From contig NZ_FUFN01000010.1 in NCBI RefSeq assembly GCF_900162615.1, positions 86,887 to 130,147 on the forward strand: a DNA stretch of 43,261 nucleotides, written 5' to 3'. Positions 34,422 through 43,261 of the stretch are shown here, in pieces. The translations under genes and the position numbers were made by a program. Position 1 is the first letter of the stretch. Each line of letters opens with the position of its first letter. Source of the stretch: Virgibacillus proomii. Lineage in GTDB: Bacteria > Bacillota > Bacilli > Bacillales > Amphibacillaceae. A model generated the notes under the pieces. That model saw only the letters and a list, made by a program, of their open reading frames with translations, was not told the DNA's origin and searched no databases.

Positions 34422-35480
34422 ATGCTAACTAAAGAAGAAGTAATCCAACTGCTTAACCCTGTTAAGGATCCGTTTTTACATATAACGTTTGAAGAAACGA
34501 AAGGCGTAAAAGAAGTAACCATAAGGGAAGAGAAAAAACATGTCAGTGTTAAGCTTGCCATTGCTAAGACCAATACTGCTGAACAGATGCAGCTTCAGCA
34601 GGAAGTTGTTGGAATTCTAAAAAGAAATGGTGCTTCAACAGTAGGTTTACGGTTTGAACAGTTGCCGGAAGAAATTATTCGGAAGTATCAGCCTGTTGCT
34701 GATCAAAAGCAAGAGGCTGCTCTAATGGGGGGGGACACCAAAACGAAATTTATTGCCGTCTCCAGTGGAAAAGGCGGTGTCGGAAAATCCACTGTAACTG
34801 TTAATTTAGCCGTTTCTTTAATGCGTTTAGGGAAAAAGGTCGGAATAATTGATGCCGATATTTATGGGTTTAGTGTACCTGATATGATGGGAATAGAAGA
34901 ACGTCCTAAAGTGCGTGGAGAGAAAATCATACCAGTTGAACGATTTGGAGTAAAAGTGATTTCTATGGGCTTTTTTGTAGAGGACAATTCGCCGATTATT
35001 TGGCGTGGTCCAATGCTCGGCAAAATGCTAAATAGTTTTTTTAAAGAAGTAGAGTGGGGAGACTTGGACTACTTATTACTTGATTTGCCACCAGGAACTG
35101 GAGATATTGCCATGGATGTACATGAATTACTTCCATCTTGTAAGGAGGTAATTGTAACAACACCACATCCTACCGCGGCATTTGTTGCAGCTCGTGCTGG
35201 GCAGATGGCGTTAAAAACAAATCATGAAATATTAGGTGTAGTTGAAAACATGGCTTATTTTGAGAGTGAACTTACTGGACAGAAGGAGTATGTATTTGGT
35301 CGCGGAGGTGGAAAAAAGCTCGCGGAAGTATTGAAAACAAAGGTACTTGGTCAATTACCGCTACAACAGCCGTATGAAGAAGAGGATGTATTTGCACCAT
35401 CTGTGTATCAACAGGATCATCCAATTGGACAAGCTTACCATAAAATTGCCGCTAGAATCGTTGCCCAATTAGAGGAATAA
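34422..35480 (+). CDS. salA: SalA, Mrp/ParA-family P-loop ATPase
   Basis: A 352-residue Mrp-type protein. The N-terminal MIP18/DUF59 domain (LTKEEVIQLLNPVKDPF) is followed by the P-loop SSGKGGVGKST at about residues 110-120, then IDADIYGFSVPDMMG, LLLDLPPGTGD and HPTAAFVAARA. The C-terminal CxxC pair that holds the iron-sulfur cluster in ApbC/Mrp carriers is missing (ENMAYFESELTGQKEYVFG), as in the Bacillus SalA regulator, which affects exoprotease expression through ScoC. I start it at 34422 because GGGATGGTG precedes it; the longer frame from 34356 begins inside the repeat and upstream of the -10 box. The order cwlD-salA-gerD is conserved from B. subtilis. Confidence 0.92.
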   Translation: MLTKEEVIQLLNPVKDPFLHITFEETKGVKEVTIREEKKHVSVKLAIAKTNTAEQMQLQQEVVGILKRNGASTVGLRFEQLPEEIIRKYQPVADQKQEAALMGGDTKTKFIAVSSGKGGVGKSTVTVNLAVSLMRLGKKVGIIDADIYGFSVPDMMGIEERPKVRGEKIIPVERFGVKVISMGFFVEDNSPIIWRGPMLGKMLNSFFKEVEWGDLDYLLLDLPPGTGDIAMDVHELLPSCKEVIVTTPHPTAAFVAARAGQMALKTNHEILGVVENMAYFESELTGQKEYVFGRGGGKKLAEVLKTKVLGQLPLQQPYEEEDVFAPSVYQQDHPIGQAYHKIAARIVAQLEE

Positions 35481-35482
35481 AT

Positions 35483-35530
35483 AAAAGGGTGTCTCATCCG
35501 TAATTTGGATTTGAGGCGCCCTTTTGTTTT
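35483..35530. terminator. Bidirectional terminator between salA and gerD
   Basis: AAAAGGGTGTCTCA (35483-35496) pairs with TTGAGGCGCCCTTTT (35511-35525) with wobble pairs, followed by GTTTT on the plus strand; on the minus strand the left arm ends in a T-run too. It serves two convergent genes. Confidence 0.82.
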
Positions 35531-35544
35531 ATATTAATTTATAA

Positions 35545-36225
35545 TTAGCTGCCGCCACCTGATTCGCCGGCACCGCCGCCACCGGCACCACCGCCATCAC
35601 CGCCATCACCATCACCACCGCCGGCACTCTGTTCTTGATCCTCTTTTCCTTGTTGTTGTTTTCCTTGTTTTTCTGCCGCTTTAAGCAAGGTTTCCTGCAT
35701 TTTTTCTTGGAAAAGTGGTGTTTCCAATGTTTGTTGGATCGTTTCTTCAAGGTGTTCGCGGAACTGTTGACTCTTAACTACTTTGAGCATTTGCTCATTC
35801 ATTTCTGGATTTTGCAATAGTTCAAGCATTTGTTTTTGATAATCAGCATCATTCATTAAACTTTTCATCAGTTTAATATGTTCTTCCTTCATTGATTTTG
35901 TATATTCTTTTACAAAATCGACATCTTGAAACAAAGTAGTCCACATTTGTTTCCCTTTGTCGGATACAAGTGCTTCGTTTATAGATTTTTTTACAACATC
36001 TGATTCCAAAACTAATTCTTGCTTCATTTTTTCATCTGTCATAATTTCACGTAATGCTTTTTTACCATCTTCTGTTTGTAATATATCAACAACCATTTTC
36101 TTAGTTGCATCATAATCTCCTTCTTTGTCAGAGGCATTTCCATTGTTACAGCCACTGATAAGCATGACAGCTAATACGATAACAGTGATAATTATAAGCT
36201 TTAGTTTAAACCGATTTATGATCAT
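35545..36225 (-). CDS. gerD: Spore germination lipoprotein GerD
   Basis: A 226-residue lipoprotein of the spore inner membrane, needed to cluster germinant receptors into the germinosome. The signal peptide ends in the lipobox LISGC (modified Cys26). The body is helical and charged (ATKKMVVDILQTEDGKKAL, QKQMLELLQNPEMNEQM), as in GerD. The last 25 residues are a glycine-rich tail (GGGDGDGGDGGGAGGGG), encoded by GCC/ACC-type repeats at about 35548-35630 that are far richer in GC than the surroundings; such tails vary between species. On the minus strand GGAGGAAGGAGGGAGG lies before the ATG. It is convergent with salA and divergent from kbaA. Confidence 0.92.
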   Translation of the reverse strand: MIINRFKLKLIIITVIVLAVMLISGCNNGNASDKEGDYDATKKMVVDILQTEDGKKALREIMTDEKMKQELVLESDVVKKSINEALVSDKGKQMWTTLFQDVDFVKEYTKSMKEEHIKLMKSLMNDADYQKQMLELLQNPEMNEQMLKVVKSQQFREHLEETIQQTLETPLFQEKMQETLLKAAEKQGKQQQGKEDQEQSAGGGDGDGGDGGGAGGGGAGESGGGS

Positions 36226-36379
36226 TTGGAAATCCTCCCTCCTTCCTCCTTAATATGAGTAACTAAGTAAAAAATATTCGTTTTGTAAGGAAAAAACGGT
36301 TACTTCATGATAGAATACGGAAGGGAGGGAACTTTTTTCAAACAAAGACAATCAACTTATGTTACATATATAGGGGGAA

Positions 36380-37057
36380 ATGGGTTTGAATAGTCGAAAA
36401 TTAGTGCATTTCTTTTTTAAAACCTTGTTTATTGGCGGACTTACAGGCCTTTTCACCAGCTTTTTTGTAAAAGCTGAGGAGTATGCAGCGAATCTAAATC
36501 CCATTAATTGGATGGAATTATTTGGACTCATTCTATTTTTCATAGGTTTAGGACTAGTATTTAGTGTAGTGAGCCAAACCGGTTTTTTTGCTTACTTATT
36601 TATCAATCGTTTTGGGTTAAGCTTATTTCGCTCATTTTGGCCAACTGTTCAGGTCTTATTAATCGCAATTGTTGTTTTTGACTTGGTTTATTTTCCGTAT
36701 CAAGCTACGAAAGATGAGGTAGCTATTTATTGGTATATCATCATGTCAGCAGTAATTTTAACTTATGGCTTCATCGTGGCAAAATTAAAGGCTAAAGAAA
36801 CGAATAAGAAAGCGTTTATTCCAGCCTTGTTTTTAATGGTAGTCATAACTACCATTGAGTGGGTTCCTGGCTTACGCACAGAGGGGACAGATTATGCGTG
36901 GTTAATGATTATTCCATTACTTTCATGTAATACATACCAACTATTGGCATTACATCGAATTAATCGTGATAATTCCAACTCTAAATCAACCAGAACTGTA
37001 AACAAGCAGACAAAAAATAAACAAAGTGGCAAAAATGTTAAAACGTCGGTAAGATGA
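36380..37057 (+). CDS. kbaA: KinB-signalling pathway activation protein KbaA
   Basis: A 225-residue membrane protein with about six segments, matching KbaA, which is needed for the KinB branch of the sporulation phosphorelay. Conserved-looking blocks are KTLFIGGLTGLFTSFFVK, the GLVFSVVSQTGFFAYLFINRFG region near residues 60-80, and FVPYQATK-like FPYQATKDE near 112. The C-terminus is a basic, Lys/Asn-rich cytosolic tail (NKQTKNKQSGKN). GGGGGAA precedes the ATG. The terminator overlaps the last codons. It is divergent from gerD across 154 bp, in the same relative place as in B. subtilis. Confidence 0.9.
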   Translation: MGLNSRKLVHFFFKTLFIGGLTGLFTSFFVKAEEYAANLNPINWMELFGLILFFIGLGLVFSVVSQTGFFAYLFINRFGLSLFRSFWPTVQVLLIAIVVFDLVYFPYQATKDEVAIYWYIIMSAVILTYGFIVAKLKAKETNKKAFIPALFLMVVITTIEWVPGLRTEGTDYAWLMIIPLLSCNTYQLLALHRINRDNSNSKSTRTVNKQTKNKQSGKNVKTSVR

Positions 37058-37080
37058 ATTCTTACCGACGTTTTGTTTGT
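37040..37080 (+). terminator. Rho-independent terminator overlapping the end of kbaA
   Basis: AAAACGTCGGTAAG (37040-37053) pairs perfectly with CTTACCGACGTTTT (37061-37074), loop ATGAATT, followed by GTTTGT. The left arm and loop encode the last KbaA codons (TSVR and stop). Confidence 0.88.
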
Positions 37081-37177
37081 ATTTTAAAACAAAAGATGTA
37101 GTCGAATTTATGTCGTAAATATTTTGTAACTATGTGTACTAAGATATTCCTTTTGTTAACGATAGACTACTTTTGAA

Positions 37178-37936
37178 TTAGTCGACCAGTTTTGAATTGG
37201 CATGTGCTTGGTTAATTAATTCTGTCATCGGAACAAAGTTAAAACCTTTGTTCTTTAAACCTGGTAAGACCGTTTTTAGTGCTACTGCGGTTTGCTTTGC
37301 TGAATCAGATGCATGAAGCAAAATAATATCACCATTTGTCGTGTTTTTCATTACATGATCAACGATTGCTTCGGTGCCAGGACTTTTCCAATCGTTCGGA
37401 TTAACGTTCCAATGGATGATGTTATATCCCATATTTTCAGCTAACTCAATAATTTCTTTATTAAAGTGGCCATTAGGAGGTCGAAGCAACTTTACTTCTT
37501 TATACCCCATTTTATCAAATACTTCACGTGCTTTTCGTAAATCGGCTTGAACAGTTTCAATTTCTTGTTCCAAATAACTTTTATAGCGATAACCAAGAAT
37601 CCCTAATTCATGCTTATTTTCTGTAATCTTTTCCACGATATCCGGATGCCTCTCTGCCCATTCTCCGCTGAGAAAAAATGTAGCTTGGATATTTTTCTCT
37701 TTTAGCTGTTTCAGGATATCATGCACTCGTTCTTCTCCCCAGCTAATATTAAAAGTTAAAGCGATGTTTTTTTCATTTGCATTTCCTTTCGTCATTGCAG
37801 TAGGTTCATTATTGGAAAACACAGAAAAGGATCCATCTCTTTCAAGCCAAATTAACGTTGCTGTAAAAAAAGCGATAATCAGTAATGTAACCCAGCGCTT
37901 CCATTTGTTAAAGCGCCATACATAGAAGTGCTCCAT
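37178..37936 (-). CDS. pdaB: Polysaccharide deacetylase family sporulation protein PdaB
   Basis: A 252-residue protein with an N-terminal membrane anchor (about residues 14-29) and a NodB/polysaccharide deacetylase domain. PdaB is required to maintain spores late in sporulation. The fold signature is intact (IALTFNISWG, QATFFLSGEWAERHPDIV, LRPPNGHFN, IIHWNVNPNDW, LLHASDSAKQTAVAL). The metal-binding parts deviate from active deacetylases: motif 1 has Asn-Ile in place of Asp-Asp (TFNISWG) and motif 2 has LGYRY in place of HSxxH-type histidines. PdaB orthologues are known to be unusual, so this may be normal for the branch. GAGGAGG lies 12 bases upstream of the ATG. Convergent with kbaA. Confidence 0.9.
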   Translation of the reverse strand: MEHFYVWRFNKWKRWVTLLIIAFFTATLIWLERDGSFSVFSNNEPTAMTKGNANEKNIALTFNISWGEERVHDILKQLKEKNIQATFFLSGEWAERHPDIVEKITENKHELGILGYRYKSYLEQEIETVQADLRKAREVFDKMGYKEVKLLRPPNGHFNKEIIELAENMGYNIIHWNVNPNDWKSPGTEAIVDHVMKNTTNGDIILLHASDSAKQTAVALKTVLPGLKNKGFNFVPMTELINQAHANSKLVD

Positions 37937-37967
37937 TTTATTTTACTACCTCCTCTTCCATCTTGGT

Positions 37968-38225
37968 TTATCCCCCATTTAAGGTGCTGTAAGATTCTCT
38001 CTCGCTTCAAGAGTTGTAGAGAATACGACGAAGTCTAAGTGGAGATATTAGCACCTAATGTCCGCTTCATTTAGGGAAACAGGACAAGAAAGACTACGAA
38101 GCGATACATCACAAGCAGAAAAAGCGTACTTCTTTTTCAAGGGCTCCCGAGATTTAGCCTATATTCCTTTCTAATCTGTAGAGTTGTGAAGGAAAGGCCT
38201 ACTGAATGAAGATTTTCTTTATCTG
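37968..38225 (+). repeat. Structured intergenic repeat, intermediate subtype
   Basis: Outer stem AAGGTGCT (37981-37988) with AGCACCT (38050-38056) and flanking CATTT/AATG. Then TCCGCTTCATTTAGG, GGACAAGAAAGACTACGAAG, TTTTTCAAGGGCTCCCGAG, and the tail GGCCTACTGAATGAAG and TTTTCTTTATC. The stem again shows paired changes relative to other copies. The rest of 38226-38773 shows no gene or structure. Confidence 0.75.
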
Positions 38226-38773
38226 ATGTATGTTCATGAAATATTAAGTAGGGTATTCTGCAGCATGACAGTACTTTTTTGAACAAGCCTTATTAAAAAC
38301 GTATGTAATCAGCAATGAATTAAGAACAATCATTTAAAAGTATGAATAGATGGGAGCTTTATTACGAAGAATAAAATCTTAATAGGTGAGAGAAAATTTT
38401 ACCTTACAATGACAACTGGATGATTTGCTCGCTTCATAGGCTTGAAAGTTAGTGGAGTTTTTAAGTATAAGAAAAAAAGAAAGTATTTATCGCTAAAAAC
38501 CGACATAATTCGCTATAAGATGCGAATAGTTGTATATGATGTTTGTTTTTACCTAAGATAGTCATTACCTCAAATAAAGCTCTAAACCAAAAGGAGCTTT
38601 TTCTACTATATCTATTTATGAAAAGTTAAATCCCCAGCTACCGTCCGTTACGTAGAAAAAAGTGAATAGAAGTTAACTTTACCAGTAGGGAAATTTTTTC
38701 TTATTTCTAAAATAGCCTTTGTCTAAACTAATAATGAACATAATTGCATAAAAATTCTAGGCGGTGAATATAA

Positions 38774-38998
38774 TTGTTAGGTTTATTAATCAATGACACA
38801 GAACAAAAGGAATTAGAATATTTAATTAGAAGAGAGTTAGAGGAACTATTAATGGATTTAGAAGATCGACGTATTGATAATATAGTTAAAGAAGCTATGA
38901 GAGAAAGGTACCAAATGTTGTTTCAATTATTTCGTAGAGTAGCAAGTGAGAGGGAGTGCTTAAAATATATGCCAAAACATAGCGGTAATCACCAATAA
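38774..38998 (+). CDS. Small conserved hypothetical protein upstream of the rRNA operon
   Basis: A 74-residue, strongly helical, charged cytosolic protein (INDTEQKELEYLIRRELEEL, DLEDRRIDNIVKEAMRERYQ). The start is TTG at 38774, behind GGCGGTG. I recall similar small proteins encoded between pdaB and the rRNA genes in other Bacillaceae, but no function or name. It stands alone. The composition, with heptad-like spacing of leucines, would suit a short coiled coil or helical hairpin. Confidence 0.68.
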   Translation: MLGLLINDTEQKELEYLIRRELEELLMDLEDRRIDNIVKEAMRERYQMLFQLFRRVASERECLKYMPKHSGNHQ

Positions 38999-39107
38999 TG
39001 ACAGCTGTGTTGGTGGGAGAAAAGAAAAGTCTTTAATAATTCCATATGGTAGCTTGGCTATACCGAATAGAATGTCTTTTTTTGGAAAAAATCGGAATGA
39101 ACATTCT

Positions 39108-39370
39108 AACTTATATTTAAGGTGCTGTAATATTTTCGCTTCAAATAAAATACGAAGAAGTATAAGTAGGAGATAACGCACCTAAATGCCTAATTCGTTT
39201 GGTCCGGTGGACAGGGCAGAGAAGCTTGGAAGGAAAAAGCTTCACAGCAACACATCGTGATTTTTTCAGGGTGCTCTCCGAGATTTTAATCTTTATTCTA
39301 CTACCGATCAAAAGGGTTATGGAAAAATCTCACGGAAGAGAGTTTCTCCTTATATGAAGGAACGGGTCTA
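39108..39370 (+). repeat. Structured intergenic repeat, intermediate subtype, second copy
   Basis: Outer stem AGGTGCTGT (39120-39128) with ACGCACCT (39176-39183), one bulged T. Followed by AAATGCCTAATTCGTTTGG, GGACAGGGCAGAGAAGCTT, TTTTTTCAGGGTGCTCTCCG and a decayed tail with TTTCTCCTTATATGAAGG. Parallels the copy at 37968. No coding potential around it (38999-39596). Confidence 0.7.
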
Positions 39371-39596
39371 ATTTATAATGGAGATATTTAATTAGATGAA
39401 GTGACGAATTATGGCTTGTGTTATAAGTAAGGATCCTTTCATGTCTTAAAGGACGTGTTTCAAAAGAAATAAAAAGAAATTGAGAAGATCAAAGTAGCAT
39501 AATGTCGATGGTACATTTAACTTTATCTGACCTAAACCATAAGAATTCGAGCGGCTTTTTACCTGCTTTTTGGAGTATCGTTTTTGAAAGTGGATT

Positions 39597-39970
39597 TGTC
39601 TAGCTTGAGCTGTAGTCTCGCTCTTCTGCCTACAATAAGTCAACATCGGTTCGAATCTAAAGGAAGGTCGACGAAAAGCGCCTGCCCTCTCAGGAGTCGG
39701 CATACCCCTGTTTTTAGAGGTGTGTTTTCTTTTAACACGAATGGAAGGAGCCGTATTTCCCTCGTTTGAAAAATCTGTTTATTGTTTTTTGAACTTTATC
39801 AGGAAATGGCTCCTAAATTCCCGGATCTTTTAGGTATACGGGACAGAAAAGCTTCTTGAATAAACTTCGCATCTTTTTCAGAGAGAAAAGCTCTTCTTGA
39901 ATGCCGTTTCGCTTGATCTTGAGAAGTTCTCCAGTTTGTACGGCGCTACCTAAGCGCTTAACGCTTTTTT
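39597..39970 (+). repeat. Structured intergenic repeat, long subtype, copy 3
   Basis: Best-preserved outer stem of the long subtype: AGGAGCC (39746-39752), a 2-base bulge, then ATTTCC (39755-39760) pair with GGAAAT and GGCTCCT (39802-39814). Shared blocks: TCTAGCTTGAGC, TTCGAATCTAAAGGAAGG, GAGTCGGCATACCCCTG, AAATTCCCGGATC, GAATGCCGTTTCGCTTGATC and CTCCAGTTTGTACGGCGC, ending near AGCGCTTAACGCTTTTTT. The rest up to 40150 is without a gene. Confidence 0.8.
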
Positions 39971-40195
39971 TCCTTCCAAAAGTGTTAGGGGGCTTTTAAT
40001 CTGATAGGAAAGTCTAGAGAGCGGTGTAAGATCACCCTGTTTTGGAAATACAAATACAATTTAAGTAAATAGTATGAGTTATTATTAATGTGTTTTGTCA
40101 CGAGCTTATCTCTCTTTTAAAGTCTGTGCGCAGAAACGGTTACTCCTAGTAAATAAAAATAAAATTGTTAACCTTTTTTGACGGTGTTATATGGA

Positions 40196-40281
40196 TATAA
40201 TGTTAGTTTTCTAGACAGATTCTTTTACAAAAGAATTTTTTTGTTTTTTCTATTGCTATTTATGTGTTTATATGCTATATT
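40196..40281 (+). promoter_or_regulatory. rRNA operon upstream promoters
   Basis: TATAAT at 40196-40201 may be a first -10 (its -35 region is only a T-run). A second, better promoter is TTGCTA (40253-40258), 17-bp spacer, TATATT (40276-40281). Tandem promoters are normal for rRNA operons. Confidence 0.6.
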
Positions 40282-40352
40282 AGTTTCTGTTGTCAACAAA
40301 TGACACAATCAATAATCGGAGAAAACAAAGCAAAAAATATTTAAAAAAACTG

Positions 40353-40381
40353 TTGACAATCACTTCAAACCATGATAAATT
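40353..40381 (+). promoter_or_regulatory. rRNA operon proximal promoter
   Basis: TTGACA (40353-40358), 17-bp spacer, TAAATT (40376-40381). Consensus -35; the closest promoter to 16S. Confidence 0.82.
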
Positions 40382-40415
40382 ATATCTTGTCGCAAAAAAC
40401 GACAAAATAAAAAAT

Positions 40416-40451
40416 TGCTCTTTGAAAACTGAACAAAACAACCAGTATGTC
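40416..40451 (+). promoter_or_regulatory. rRNA leader: boxA-like element and 5' strand of the 16S processing stem
   Basis: TGCTCTTTGAAAACT (40416-40430) resembles the boxA antitermination element of rRNA leaders. The stretch 40418-40451 is largely complementary to 42281-42313 beyond 16S (GACATATTAGGTTGTTTGG and TTCAGTTTTGAGAG), which forms the precursor stem cut by RNase III. Confidence 0.75.
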
Positions 40452-40545
40452 AAGAAAAGCAGTCTCTGTTTTTCTAAGAAATAACTCAAGAGAGATCTTG
40501 AGAGAAGCTAAGAAATAATGAAGAACGGTGTTTTTCATTACAAAC

Positions 40546-42117
<1,572 letters not shown>

Positions 42118-42134
42118 AATAAGATAAAGCGTAA

Positions 42135-42272
42135 GCGTTCGTTTAGCGACGAATGAACTGGACGGAACTGAAGGAGATGAAGGAAACACGAAGAGCCGAA
42201 AGGCGAATTGATGTTGACTTATCGTACGGAGGTGAAGGAAGTTTCACTAGTCGCTGAACGCTGGAGCTGACT
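42135..42272 (+). repeat. rRNA-spacer repeat, copy 1 (16S-tRNA spacer)
   Basis: Starts AGCGTTCGTTTAGCGAC and ends GTCGCTGAACGCTGGAGCT, so its ends are inverted copies of each other and close a large stem. The centre (GGAAACACGAAGAGCCGAAA, GGCGAATTGATGTTGACTTA, TCGTACGGAGGTGAAGGAAG) is about 90% identical by eye to the copy at 42563-42704. It lies within the 16S precursor stem, between mature 16S and the 3' strand at 42281. Confidence 0.85.
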
Positions 42273-42342
42273 ATACGGAAGACATATTAGGTTGTTTGGT
42301 TCAGTTTTGAGAGAGTGATTTATCACTTTTACATTCGAAGAT

Positions 42343-42419
<77 letters not shown>

Positions 42420-42440
42420 TCTGATCATAAAAATTTACAT

Positions 42441-42513
42441 GGGGCCTTAGCTCAGCTGGGAGAGCGCCTGCCTTGCACGCAGGAGGTCAGCGGTTCGATC
42501 CCGCTAGGCTCCA
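42441..42513 (+). tRNA. trnA: tRNA-Ala (TGC anticodon), CCA not encoded
   Basis: Acceptor GGGGCCT pairs with AGGCTCC (one G-T pair); D arm AGCTCAGCTGGGAGAGC; anticodon loop CTTGCAC with TGC; T arm GGTTCGATCCC; discriminator A at 42513 is followed by TTTTT, so the CCA must be added by nucleotidyltransferase, unlike the neighbouring tRNA-Ile. Confidence 0.97.
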
Positions 42514-42562
42514 TTTTTGTACCTTGAAAACTAAATAAGAGTAACAACGACATCAAACCAAA

Positions 42563-42704
42563 AGCTGAAGCGAATGCTTAGCGACATACGGACTGGACTG
42601 AACCGTAGGAGATAAAGGAAACACGAAGAGCCGAAAGGCGAATCGATGTCGACTTATCGTACGAAGGGGAAGGAAGTCAGGCAAGTCGCTATGAGCGGAA
42701 GCTA
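42563..42704 (+). repeat. rRNA-spacer repeat, copy 2 (tRNA-23S spacer)
   Basis: Starts AGCTGAAGCGAATGCTTAGC and ends GTCGCTATGAGCGGAAGCT, again with complementary ends. The centre matches copy 1. It follows CCTTGAAAACTAAATAAGAG (42522-42541), the likely 5' strand of the 23S precursor stem, and so sits between that strand and mature 23S. Confidence 0.85.
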
Positions 42705-42763
42705 GATTAACCAAAAGCAATAAAGGCGAAAAAGCGTCTAGCTTATTTCACATAAAGCGAGTT

Positions 42764-43261
<498 letters not shown>

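Overview
The window looks like a near-origin stretch of a spore-forming, low-GC Bacillaceae chromosome. The Virgibacillus/Oceanobacillus group is my guess from 16S style and gene content; the genus is not proven. The best anchor is cwlD, salA, gerD, kbaA and pdaB followed by an rRNA operon, the same order I know from Bacillus subtilis.

Layout. 1-1182: end of an unrecognised gene and a class II sugar-phosphate aldolase. 1404-5815: a minus-strand gluconate operon in the B. subtilis gntRKPZ order, with a perfect GntR operator, a good promoter and a probable cre site; gntZ survives only as a decayed tail. 5815-12000: a sodium symporter-family transporter, small or unknown proteins, and a headless threonine synthase fragment. 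12295-19537: a coherent catabolic cluster of iron alcohol dehydrogenase, DeoR repressor, NhaC-type transporter, MtnK-like kinase, MtnA-like isomerase and class II aldolase. It fits a 'DHAP shunt' that disposes of 5-deoxyribose or methylthioribose as DHAP plus an aldehyde. 20022-24386: a YfmJ-type oxidoreductase behind a perfect 24-bp palindrome, a frameshifted membrane protein, and a MoxR ATPase/VWA pair (YojN/YojO-like). 25144-32030: a YknW/YknX-like pair without ABC subunits, a decayed YihY gene, three DUF948 paralogues and an RtcB RNA ligase. 32679-37936: sporulation and germination genes. 40196-43261: rRNA promoters, leader, 16S, tRNA-Ile, tRNA-Ala and the 5' end of 23S.

The most unusual content is in the long intergenic spaces. 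A family of structured repeats (about ten recognisable copies or pieces, all in the same orientation) sits between genes. The full copies carry a long outer hairpin whose arms differ between copies by compensatory base changes, and a second hairpin followed by a conserved tail. One copy lies inside the gluconate operon and supplies the gntK stop codon; another abuts the salA promoter. A second, unrelated repeat occurs twice inside the rRNA spacers. Several decayed genes (gntZ, threonine synthase, yihY, a small membrane protein) show that this region is undergoing gene loss.
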